This document shows positions 1-6,095 of a DNA stretch of 7,974 nt, one piece after another. A program made the translations under genes and the position numbers. Each line of letters begins with the position of its first letter. Positions within the stretch are counted from its first letter, which is position 1. The DNA lies in assembly GCA_958403605.1 (NCBI GenBank), contig CATXYA010000061.1:1-7974 (forward strand), in the 5' to 3' direction. This DNA is from an uncultured Oscillospiraceae bacterium. GTDB lineage: Bacteria; Bacillota; Clostridia; Oscillospirales; Ruminococcaceae. Below the pieces are notes generated by a model. That model was given only the letters and a program-made list of their open reading frames with translations. It ran no database searches and was not told where the DNA came from.

Positions 1-452
1 GGGAGGCGCCGGGGCAGAACGAAGACGAGCAGGGGCTCCCCTTTGTGGGCCGCTCCGGCCAGCTGCTGGATCAATACCTCCACGCCATCCATCTCAGCCG
101 CGACAAAAACGTCTTTATCACCAACATCGTCAAATGCCGCCCGCCGCAGAATCGGGACCCGCTGCCCAACGAATGGGACGCCTGCATGCCCTATCTGCGC
201 GAGCAATTCAAGCTCATCCGCCCCAAGATCGTGGTCTGCTTGGGCCGCATCGCCGCCCAGCGCCTCATTCGGCCCGATTTCAGCGTGATGAAAGAGCACG
301 GCCAATGGACGGAGAAAAGCGGCACCTTTTTCACCGCCACCCTGCACCCCGCCGCACTGCTGCGCAACCCGGGCAACAAGCCCCTGAGCTATGCCGATTA
401 CGTCGCCATCCGGGAAAAGATCGAAGAGATCTGCACCCACACCTACGATTAA
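1..452 (+). CDS. Type 4 (Fe-S) uracil-DNA glycosylase, 5' end missing
   Basis: Removes uracil from DNA (from cytosine deamination or dUTP misincorporation) as the first step of base excision repair in the cytoplasm. The gene is cut by the window edge. The visible frame begins at base 3 with the residues EAPG, the end of the family 4 active-site motif GEAPG, followed by the conserved LPFVGRSGQLLD segment. Two of the four expected cluster cysteines are present, at codons 135-137 (in VKCRPP) and 183-185 (in ACMPYL), 16 residues apart; the other two would lie in the missing N-terminus. The second active-site motif reads HPAALLRNP near bases 345-371. Length after the motif (about 149 residues) fits the roughly 190-residue family. 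The GTG at base 45 is an internal valine, not a start. A terminator follows directly, so this is the last gene of its transcript. Identification is secure; the exact substrate range (uracil only or broader) cannot be read. Confidence 0.93.
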   Translation, partial: EAPGQNEDEQGLPFVGRSGQLLDQYLHAIHLSRDKNVFITNIVKCRPPQNRDPLPNEWDACMPYLREQFKLIRPKIVVCLGRIAAQRLIRPDFSVMKEHGQWTEKSGTFFTATLHPAALLRNPGNKPLSYADYVAIREKIEEICTHTYD

Positions 453-460
453 CCCGAACA

Positions 461-496
461 AGCGGAGCTTTTCTGCGCGGAAAGCCCCGCTTTTTT
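461..496 (+). terminator. Rho-independent terminator after the uracil-DNA glycosylase
   Basis: Arms 461-473 and 479-491 pair over 13 positions with one A-C mismatch and one G-U pair, around a 5-base loop, followed by six T's (491-496). It lies 9 bases after the TAA stop of the glycosylase and separates it from the ATPase gene. Confidence 0.88.
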
Positions 497-531
497 GTGG
501 CGTTTTCCCCTTTCCCGCATAAGATGGGTCA

Positions 532-538
532 AAAGGGG
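532..538 (+). promoter_or_regulatory. Ribosome binding site that sets the ATPase start
   Basis: AAAGGGG with an 8-base spacer to ATG 547. Its last base is the first base of the alternative GTG at 538, so initiation at that GTG would have no usable site. Confidence 0.65.
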
Positions 539-546
539 TGTTCGAC

Positions 547-1608
547 ATGCGAGAAAACGTGCTGGATTTCTTTTTGGGAGCGCTTTCCCCCACCGGATTT
601 GCAAGCTATTTCCAGGAGGCCTATCCGCCGCTGGCAGACGGCGAGGTCTATCTTCTGAAAGGCGGCCCCGGCTGTGGAAAATCCACACTGCTGCGGGAGG
701 CTGCCACCAATTTTACGCAGCAGGGCCGGACGGTGGAGCTCATCCATTGCTCTGCGGACCCCGATTCTCTGGACGGCGTTTTGTGCGGCGGCTTTGCGGC
801 CTTTGACGCCACCGCGCCCCATGTGCTGGAGCCCGGTCTGCCCGGCGCTTACGAGCACACGGTGCTGGCGGAGACCGGCCTTGACCGGACGCTTTTGGAG
901 CCGCAGGTGGAGCAGATCGCCGCGCTGCAAAGACAATACCGCCAGCAGATGGACCGCGCCACGCGCTATGTGACGGCGGCGGGCAGCCTGCTGGAGGATT
1001 CCTGCCGCATCGGCCAGTGCTGCCTGGATGTGGGCAAGACCAAACGCTTTGCCAAAACACTGGCACGGCGCTATTTTCCCAAAGAGGGCGCCGGGGCCAA
1101 GGAGACGGTGCGCCTGCTGAGCGCGGTGACGTCGGGCGGGCAGATCTTCTTCCGGGACACCGTGCGCCGCATGGCGGACACCATCGTGGTGCTGGACGAC
1201 GAATACGGCGCTGCCGGCAAGGTGCTGATGGCGGCGCTGCGGCAGGAGGCGCGCGCCACACAGCAGGAGGTCGTCGTCTGCTGGTGCTCCATGGCGCCCT
1301 ATGAAAAGATCGACCATCTGCTCTTCCCCTCCCTGCGGCTGGCCTTCGTCACCTCCAACCCACATCATCCCGCTGCCTTTGACGGCGCGCGCGTCATCCA
1401 CGCCGCCCGGTTTATGGAGCTGGACGCCCTCAAACTGCGCAAGCAGCGCCTGCGGTTCAACAAAAAGGCGGTACAGGAGCTGCTGGAACAGGCGGTCGTC
1501 ATTGAAAGAGAGGCGAAAGCCACCCATGACCAGCTGGAGGCCATCTATACCAAAGCCATGGATTTCAGCGTGATGGAAAGCTTGGAAACGCAAATTTTAA
1601 AGCGGTGA
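547..1608 (+). CDS. Two-half P-loop ATPase (PRK06851-like) with a degenerate second P-loop
   Basis: A 353-residue soluble protein resembling the uncharacterised clostridial ATPase family PRK06851; its cellular role is unknown. The N-terminal half has an intact Walker A, GGPGCGKST (residues 39-47), followed by HCSADPDSLDG (67-77) and TAPH. The C-terminal half repeats the layout: RLLSAVTSGG (189-198) matches FFLGALSPTG (8-17), and CWCSMAPYEKID (245-256) matches the HCSADPDSLDG region. Where the second Walker A should be, the sequence is DDEYGAAGKVLM (217-228), which has lost the glycine spacing and the Ser/Thr after lysine. A charged helical region (about residues 115-175) links the halves. No signal peptide or membrane segment is seen. 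ATG at 547 is preferred over the in-frame GTG at 538 because AAAGGGG (532-538) lies 8 bases before the ATG and overlaps the GTG. Terminators on both sides make it monocistronic. Family assignment is from memory of motifs; that it binds ATP is well supported, its function is not. Confidence 0.75.
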   Translation: MRENVLDFFLGALSPTGFASYFQEAYPPLADGEVYLLKGGPGCGKSTLLREAATNFTQQGRTVELIHCSADPDSLDGVLCGGFAAFDATAPHVLEPGLPGAYEHTVLAETGLDRTLLEPQVEQIAALQRQYRQQMDRATRYVTAAGSLLEDSCRIGQCCLDVGKTKRFAKTLARRYFPKEGAGAKETVRLLSAVTSGGQIFFRDTVRRMADTIVVLDDEYGAAGKVLMAALRQEARATQQEVVVCWCSMAPYEKIDHLLFPSLRLAFVTSNPHHPAAFDGARVIHAARFMELDALKLRKQRLRFNKKAVQELLEQAVVIEREAKATHDQLEAIYTKAMDFSVMESLETQILKR

Positions 1609-1630
1609 GGCTTCCTCACCGCTTTTTCTT
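1599..1630 (+). terminator. Rho-independent terminator overlapping the ATPase stop codon
   Basis: A perfect 12-bp stem (1599-1610 with 1614-1625), a 3-base loop CTT, and a T-rich tail (1622-1630). The left arm contains the last two sense codons and the TGA stop (1606-1608), so ribosomes finishing the ATPase must clear the arm before the hairpin can form. Confidence 0.9.
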
Positions 1631-1631
1631 G

Positions 1632-1640
1632 TGGTACACT
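1632..1640 (+). promoter_or_regulatory. Candidate extended -10 promoter for the hydrolase-helicase unit
   Basis: TGGTACACT resembles an extended -10 (TGn plus TACACT, 4 of 6 to TATAAT). No good -35 is visible: the appropriately spaced position (about 1612-1617) falls in the preceding terminator. It is the best candidate in the 72-base gap and leaves a leader of about 34 bases before ATG 1681. Inference from one weak motif. Confidence 0.35.
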
Positions 1641-1680
1641 GGGAAGTAACAAATCAGAACGTGAAAGGCGGAGGATCATC

Positions 1681-3342
1681 ATGACGCTTCCTTTTCCGGA
1701 ATATCCGCGCCCCCAGCTGCGCCGGGCGGCCTGGCAAAATTTGAACGGCCCCTGGCAGTATGCCCTGTGCCGGGAGCAGCCCGCGGCCTGGGAGGGCGAC
1801 ATCCTGGTGCCGTATTGTATCGAGAGCCGCGCCTCCGGCGTTGCAAAAAGCACGGGCGGCCTGCCGCTGTGGTACCGGCGCGCCTTCCAGGTGCAGGACC
1901 GCCGGGAGGGCTGGCGGGTACTGCTGCACTTCGGCGCTGTGGACCAGGAGTGCACCGTTTGGGTGAACGGCCAAACGGCCGGCAGCCACGCGGGCGGCTA
2001 CCTCCCCTTTTCCCTGGACATCACGCAGCTGCTGACGGATGGTGACAACGAGCTGTTGGTGCGCACCGTGGACGGCACGGAAAATTCCATCTATCCCCGC
2101 GGCAAACAAGTCTCCGAGCCTAAGGGCATCTGGTACACCCCTGTTTCGGGCATTTGGCAGACGGTCTGGCTGGAGCAGGTGCCGCAAAACTATCTGTGCG
2201 GCCTCAAGCTGACGCCGGGCCTTTCCTCCGTTGCGGTGGAAGCGGAATTTGACGGTGAGATCCAGGCGGAGGTTACTGACGGGGCGGACAGGGTGGCCCA
2301 GGCACAGTTTTCCGGCAGCACCGCCATTGCCATTCCGGCCCCCAAACTTTGGACGCCGGAAACACCGCATCTTTACCGTCTGACGCTGCATTGCGGCGAG
2401 GATGTGGTGGAAAGCTATTTTGGGCTGCGCACATTTGCCGTGCAGGAGGATGAAGCGGGCGTGCCGCGCTTTTTCCTCAACGGGAAGCCCTATTTCCAGC
2501 GCGGCCTGCTGGATCAGGGCTATTGGCCCGACGGCCTTTACACCGCCCCTTCGGACGAAGCCCTGTGCGGCGATATCGAGCAGGCGCAGGCGCTGGGCTT
2601 CAATCTGCTGCGCAAGCACATCAAGGTGGAGCCCGCGCGCTGGTATTACCACTGCGACCGGCTGGGGATGCTGGTGTGGCAGGATATGCCCAGCGGCGGC
2701 TCCTGCACTGAAACGCTGCGCCATCTGGTGCTGCCGAATTTGAACATCCATCTGCCGGACCGCAGGCAAGACCCCAAGGACGCCCCGCGCCGGGCGGAGT
2801 TTGCCCGCGAGCTGGACGAGCTGGTGGCCTCCCTTTACAATGTGGTGTCCCTGTGCACCTGGGTGCCCTTCAACGAGGGCTGGGGCCAATTCGAGAGCGC
2901 CAAAGCCACCGCGCGACTGTGGGAGCTGGATCCCACCCGCCCGGTGGACAGCGCCAGCGGCTGGCACGACCAGGGCGCGGGCGATTATAAGAGCGTACAC
3001 CGCTATATCCTGAAGCTGAAGGCGCCGCGCAAAACCGGCGGGCGGGCCTTTGCATTGACGGAATACGGCGGCTATAGCCAAGTGGTGCCGGGGCATGTGT
3101 GGGACGAGGAAAAAAGCTTTGGTTACCGCATGTTCCCGAACCGGGAGGCATTGACGGCGGCTTACCGTAAGCTGCATGAAGAACAGGTGCTGCCCTTGAT
3201 GGACAAGGGGCTGTGCGTGCTTATTTACACCCAGCTCACCGACGTGGAGGGCGAAGTGAACGGCCTGTTCACCTATGACCGCGCGGTGTGCAAGCTGGAC
3301 GCGGACACGGTGCGGGACATCAATGCGCGGCTGCATTTTTAA
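1681..3342 (+). CDS. Glycoside hydrolase family 2 enzyme, cytoplasmic, substrate unknown
   Basis: A 553-residue retaining glycosidase of family GH2 (beta-galactosidase/glucuronidase superfamily). Domain order: sugar-binding jelly-roll (about 10-160, with NLNGPWQYA and GIWYTPVSGIWQTVWLE), immunoglobulin-like sandwich (about 170-255), then a TIM barrel (about 260-545) with RKHIKVEP (311-318) and VWQDMP (332-337). The acid/base is predicted as Glu399 in FNEGWGQF and the nucleophile as Glu461 in TEYGGY. The C-terminus carries YTQLTDVEGEVNG, typical of the shorter GH2 enzymes of about 550-600 residues that lack the extra domains of LacZ. There is no signal peptide, so it probably acts on imported oligosaccharides or glycosides. 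GGAGG (1670-1674) lies 6 bases before ATG. No transporter or sugar regulator is adjacent; the next gene, 27 bases downstream with no terminator between, is a helicase. Family is certain; specificity (galactoside, glucuronide, arabinoside or other) cannot be assigned. Confidence 0.94.
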   Translation: MTLPFPEYPRPQLRRAAWQNLNGPWQYALCREQPAAWEGDILVPYCIESRASGVAKSTGGLPLWYRRAFQVQDRREGWRVLLHFGAVDQECTVWVNGQTAGSHAGGYLPFSLDITQLLTDGDNELLVRTVDGTENSIYPRGKQVSEPKGIWYTPVSGIWQTVWLEQVPQNYLCGLKLTPGLSSVAVEAEFDGEIQAEVTDGADRVAQAQFSGSTAIAIPAPKLWTPETPHLYRLTLHCGEDVVESYFGLRTFAVQEDEAGVPRFFLNGKPYFQRGLLDQGYWPDGLYTAPSDEALCGDIEQAQALGFNLLRKHIKVEPARWYYHCDRLGMLVWQDMPSGGSCTETLRHLVLPNLNIHLPDRRQDPKDAPRRAEFARELDELVASLYNVVSLCTWVPFNEGWGQFESAKATARLWELDPTRPVDSASGWHDQGAGDYKSVHRYILKLKAPRKTGGRAFALTEYGGYSQVVPGHVWDEEKSFGYRMFPNREALTAAYRKLHEEQVLPLMDKGLCVLIYTQLTDVEGEVNGLFTYDRAVCKLDADTVRDINARLHF

Positions 3343-3355
3343 ATTTTGACGGGCT

Positions 3356-3361
3356 GGGAGG
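3356..3361 (+). promoter_or_regulatory. Ribosome binding site that sets the helicase start
   Basis: GGGAGG with an 8-base spacer to ATG 3370. A TTG at 3346 opens the same frame 8 codons earlier, but it has only A/T-rich sequence and the hydrolase stop before it, so ATG 3370 is preferred. Confidence 0.7.
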
Positions 3362-3369
3362 CGGCGGAT

Positions 3370-5739
3370 ATGGAACAGCAGGCGCAGCAGGTACGGCTTT
3401 CCGTGCGCGGCCTCGTGGAATTTGTGCTGCGCTGCGGCAGCATCGACAGCCGCTTTTCCGGATTCGACCGTGCCAACGAGGGCAGCCGCATCCACCGCAA
3501 GCTGCAGAAGGCCGCCGGGGAGCACTATGAGGCCGAGGTCTCTTTTAAAGCTTTCCGCCACGTGGACGGCATCGATTACACCCTGGAGGGCCGAGCCGAC
3601 GGTGTGCTGACGGAAGAGGGCGGCGTCACGGTGGACGAGATCAAGACCACTACCGCCCCGGCGGAACTGCTGACGGAGGATTTCAATCCCCTGCACTGGG
3701 CCCAGGCAAAGTGCTACGGCGCGTTCCTCTGCGAGCAGCGGCAGCTGCCGGGCGTGACCGTGCAGCTGACCTATTACCAGGTGGACACCGACGAGATCAT
3801 TCGCCACCGGCGCTTTTTTACCGCGCAGCAGCTGGAGGATTTCCTCTGTGATACGCTGTGCAAATACGGTCCCTGGGCGCGCATGGGCGCGGACTGGCGC
3901 ACCCTGCGCAACGCGTCCCTGCGCAGCCTGCGCTTCCCTTTTGCCGAATACCGCCCCGGGCAGTACCAGCTGGCGCGGGCCGTTTACAAGACCATCACGG
4001 CGGGCGGCCGCCTGTTCGCCACCGCGCCCACGGGCGTGGGCAAGACGATCTCCACGCTGTTTCCCGCTGCCAAAGCGCTGGGCGAGGAACAGGGCGAGCG
4101 CATTTTCTATTTGACGGCCAAAACGGTGACGCGCCAGGCGGCGGAGGAAGCGCTGGAGCTGCTGCGCAGCCACAGCGAAACGCCGCTGCGGCTCAAGACC
4201 ATCACCCTGACCGCCAAGGATAAGGTGTGCCCCCTCGAGCAGCGCAACTGTACCCCGGAAGCCTGCCCCCGCGCCGAGGGCTATTATGACCGCATCAATG
4301 ACGCGCTGTTCTCTTTTTTGCAGTCCCAGGACCGCTTCACGCGGGAGGACATCACCGCCTTTGCCGAGGCGCACCGCCTGTGCCCTTTTGAATTGGCGCT
4401 GGACCTCACCCTCTGGTGCGACTGCATCATCTGCGATTACAACTATCTGTTCGATCCCGTGGTCAGCCTCAAGCGTTTTTTTGAGGACGGCGGCGATTTC
4501 ATTTTCCTCATCGATGAGGCCCACAACCTGGTGGACCGGGCGCGGGACATGTACTCTGCGCCGCTGCAGAAATCAGCGTTCTTCGCCTTTAAGAAAGAAC
4601 TGGGCAAGACGCCCCGCAAGCTGGCAAATGCCGTCACCAAGCTCAACGGAGAATTTATTGCGCTGCGGCACCGCTGTGAAGACGCCGGACAGACCCGCCT
4701 GGTCCTGCCGGAGGGGCCGGAGGAGCTGGCCAAGTTGGTCAGCCGGTTTTGCGGGGAGGCCGAGGATTTTTTGGAGGAGCACCGCGAGGGCCCGCTGCAC
4801 GATTCCCTGCTGGCGCTCTATTTTGACGCGCGCTTTTTCCTGCGCATTTGGGAGCTGTACGACGAACACTTCACCACGCTGGTGTCCATTTGGGGCAGCG
4901 AGGTGCGGGTGGAGCTGCTGTGCCTGGATGCCGCGCCCTTTTTGGACGCCTCCATGGCCAGCGGGCGGGCCAGCGTCTTGTTCAGCGCCACCCTGTCGCC
5001 GCTGCCCTATTACATGGAGACGCTGGGCGGCGGTGAAGAGGCCAAGCGCATCGCCCTGCCAAGCCCTTTCCCAGAGGAACGGCTGTGCCTGCTCAGCGCC
5101 GAGGGCATCAGCACCAAGTATGCGGACCGGGAGCGCACGCTGGACGGCGTCTGCGCGCTCATTGCCGCCGCCGTGCGCAGCCGCCGCGGCAATTACATCG
5201 CCTTTTTGCCCTCTTATCAATACCTGCGCCTGCTCACCGAGCGTTTTGCCCAGCTGTTCCCCACCATCACCACCGCCGTTCAGCAAACGGGCATGGACGA
5301 GGCCGCCCGTGAGGAATTTTTGCGCCAGTTTTCCAGCGGCAACGCGGAAACGTTGTTGGGCTTCTGTGTGCTGGGCGGCGTTTTTTCCGAGGGCATCGAC
5401 CTGACGGGAGACCGCCTGATCGGCAGCATCATCGTGGGCGTGGGCCTGCCGCAGATCGGTGCGCAGCAGGATGCGCTGCGCGATTATTACGAGGCCACCC
5501 GCGGCTCGGGCTTCGATTATGCCTACCGGTTTCCGGGCATGAACAAGGTGCTGCAGGCGGCAGGCCGCGTCATCCGTACGCCGCAGGATAAGGGCGTCGT
5601 GCTGCTCATCGACAGCCGCTACGGCCAAAATGCCTACCGCCAGCTGTTTCCGCCGCACTGGGCCCACTGCCGCCGCGTCGGCTCCCCCCAGGAAGTGGAA
5701 GAAATTTTAAAGTTGTTTTGGCAGCAAGAGACGCCGTGA
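3370..5739 (+). CDS. PD-(D/E)XK nuclease fused to an XPD/DinG-type Fe-S DNA helicase
   Basis: A 789-residue superfamily 2 helicase (COG1199 type) predicted to unwind DNA 5' to 3' in repair or recombination. The N-terminal domain (about 1-180) has RecB/Cas4-like nuclease motifs: His42 in SRIHRKL, Asp77 in GRADGV, and Glu90-Ile-Lys92 in VDEIKTT. The helicase follows: Walker A APTGVGKT (219-226), a cysteine cluster Cys287, Cys294, Cys299 and Cys338 expected to hold a [4Fe-4S] cluster, DEAH (382-385), SATLSP (539-544), FSEGIDLTGD (672-681) and motif VI QAAGRVIR (729-736). All key residues appear intact, so both activities are plausible. It follows the glycosidase by 27 bases without a terminator, so the two are probably co-transcribed although functionally unrelated on their face. 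The stop codon is inside the downstream terminator stem. The fusion is known in Clostridia; it is not the E. coli-style DinG, which lacks this nuclease. There is no CRISPR array or cas gene here to suggest a Cas4 role. Confidence 0.93.
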   Translation: MEQQAQQVRLSVRGLVEFVLRCGSIDSRFSGFDRANEGSRIHRKLQKAAGEHYEAEVSFKAFRHVDGIDYTLEGRADGVLTEEGGVTVDEIKTTTAPAELLTEDFNPLHWAQAKCYGAFLCEQRQLPGVTVQLTYYQVDTDEIIRHRRFFTAQQLEDFLCDTLCKYGPWARMGADWRTLRNASLRSLRFPFAEYRPGQYQLARAVYKTITAGGRLFATAPTGVGKTISTLFPAAKALGEEQGERIFYLTAKTVTRQAAEEALELLRSHSETPLRLKTITLTAKDKVCPLEQRNCTPEACPRAEGYYDRINDALFSFLQSQDRFTREDITAFAEAHRLCPFELALDLTLWCDCIICDYNYLFDPVVSLKRFFEDGGDFIFLIDEAHNLVDRARDMYSAPLQKSAFFAFKKELGKTPRKLANAVTKLNGEFIALRHRCEDAGQTRLVLPEGPEELAKLVSRFCGEAEDFLEEHREGPLHDSLLALYFDARFFLRIWELYDEHFTTLVSIWGSEVRVELLCLDAAPFLDASMASGRASVLFSATLSPLPYYMETLGGGEEAKRIALPSPFPEERLCLLSAEGISTKYADRERTLDGVCALIAAAVRSRRGNYIAFLPSYQYLRLLTERFAQLFPTITTAVQQTGMDEAAREEFLRQFSSGNAETLLGFCVLGGVFSEGIDLTGDRLIGSIIVGVGLPQIGAQQDALRDYYEATRGSGFDYAYRFPGMNKVLQAAGRVIRTPQDKGVVLLIDSRYGQNAYRQLFPPHWAHCRRVGSPQEVEEILKLFWQQETP

Positions 5740-5766
5740 AGAAAAATCTTCACGGCGTCTCTTTTA
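5726..5766 (+). terminator. Strong hairpin terminator between convergent units
   Basis: A perfect 17-bp stem (5726-5742 with 5747-5763) around an AAAA loop, with a T-run (5762-5765) completing the plus-strand terminator. The left arm carries the last codons and the TGA (5737-5739) of the helicase. Its right edge is 6 bases from the stop of the minus-strand gene, so it may also end that transcript, but on that strand the stem is followed only by TTGCTGCC once the closing A-T pairs are excluded, a weak U-tract. Confidence 0.92.
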
Positions 5767-5768
5767 TA

Positions 5769-6095
5769 TTATTCTTTCGGGATCAGCGTCACGGTGGAAC
5801 GGAAATACCGCTCACAGAAATCGGTCTGGCGTTGGATCTCCTCCCGGGTGAAGCGCATTCCCTCCGGCGCCGCCACCCATTTTTCTTCCGCATCGTCTTC
5901 CCGGTGGATCACCGCGATCCATTCCCCGGTGAACGCTTCCAGCGGCTCTTGGACCCCCAGCACATAGACGTCCTGTTCTTCGCCGTCCGCCGCCAAAATG
6001 CCGGGCACATAGCCATAGTTGACCGGATACTTCATGTGGGGGTGCTCCGGGTGGCGGCTGCCCAGCGGCCTGTCGATGACGACGTTCAGCTTCAT
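5769..6095 (-). CDS. Short inorganic pyrophosphatase-like protein with altered catalytic residues
   Basis: A 108-residue protein resembling the core of family I inorganic pyrophosphatases, which hydrolyse PPi to phosphate with Mg2+. Visible matches are YPVNYGYVPG (23-32), the metal-site segment DGEEQDVYVLG (37-47) and EDDAEEKWVAAP (66-77), which resembles the canonical DEAGEDAKxxAVP strand. In E. coli the metal site is DGDPxD; here the middle Asp is Glu39, the Pro is Glu40, and the outer acids Asp37 and Asp42 remain. The later Asp cluster is also shifted. Bacterial family I enzymes are usually about 170-180 residues, so roughly 65 residues are missing at the ends although the reading frame is clean. 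GGAGG (complement of 6103-6107) lies 7 bases before the start. The start ATG overlaps the U32 stop as ATGA, indicating translational coupling. It may be a real but specialised diphosphatase or a non-catalytic relative; activity is inferred, not shown. Confidence 0.72.
   Translation of the reverse strand: MKLNVVIDRPLGSRHPEHPHMKYPVNYGYVPGILAADGEEQDVYVLGVQEPLEAFTGEWIAVIHREDDAEEKWVAAPEGMRFTREEIQRQTDFCERYFRSTVTLIPKE

Noticed and set aside
45..47. GTG as the start of the uracil-DNA glycosylase
   Set aside because: The conserved active-site motif EAPG lies upstream in the same frame from base 3, so the gene starts before the window.
520..525. TAAGAT as a -10 box for the ATPase gene
   Set aside because: Only 4 of 6 matches, no -35 at proper spacing, and transcription would begin almost on the ribosome binding site. 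A promoter must exist nearby, but this one is not convincing.
529..1593. A 354-codon minus-strand open frame opposite the ATPase
   Set aside because: Codon-aligned shadow of the ATPase, running into the upstream intergenic region; composition typical of GC-rich antisense frames.
3370..3910. Possible Cas4 and hence a CRISPR link
   Set aside because: The nuclease domain is fused to a helicase, and there are no direct repeats with spacers and no other cas genes in the window.
1654..4524. A 956-codon open frame on the minus strand across the GH2 and helicase genes
   Set aside because: It is codon-aligned with two well-identified plus-strand genes, crosses their intergenic gap and is explained by absence of TTA, CTA and TCA codons. 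Its translation is low-complexity, rich in Ala, Gly, Arg, His and Gln, with no recognisable domain.
4573..5667. A 364-codon minus-strand open frame inside the helicase gene
   Set aside because: Same antisense frame as above, interrupted by the TCA codon near 4572; no family similarity and no ribosome binding site worth noting.
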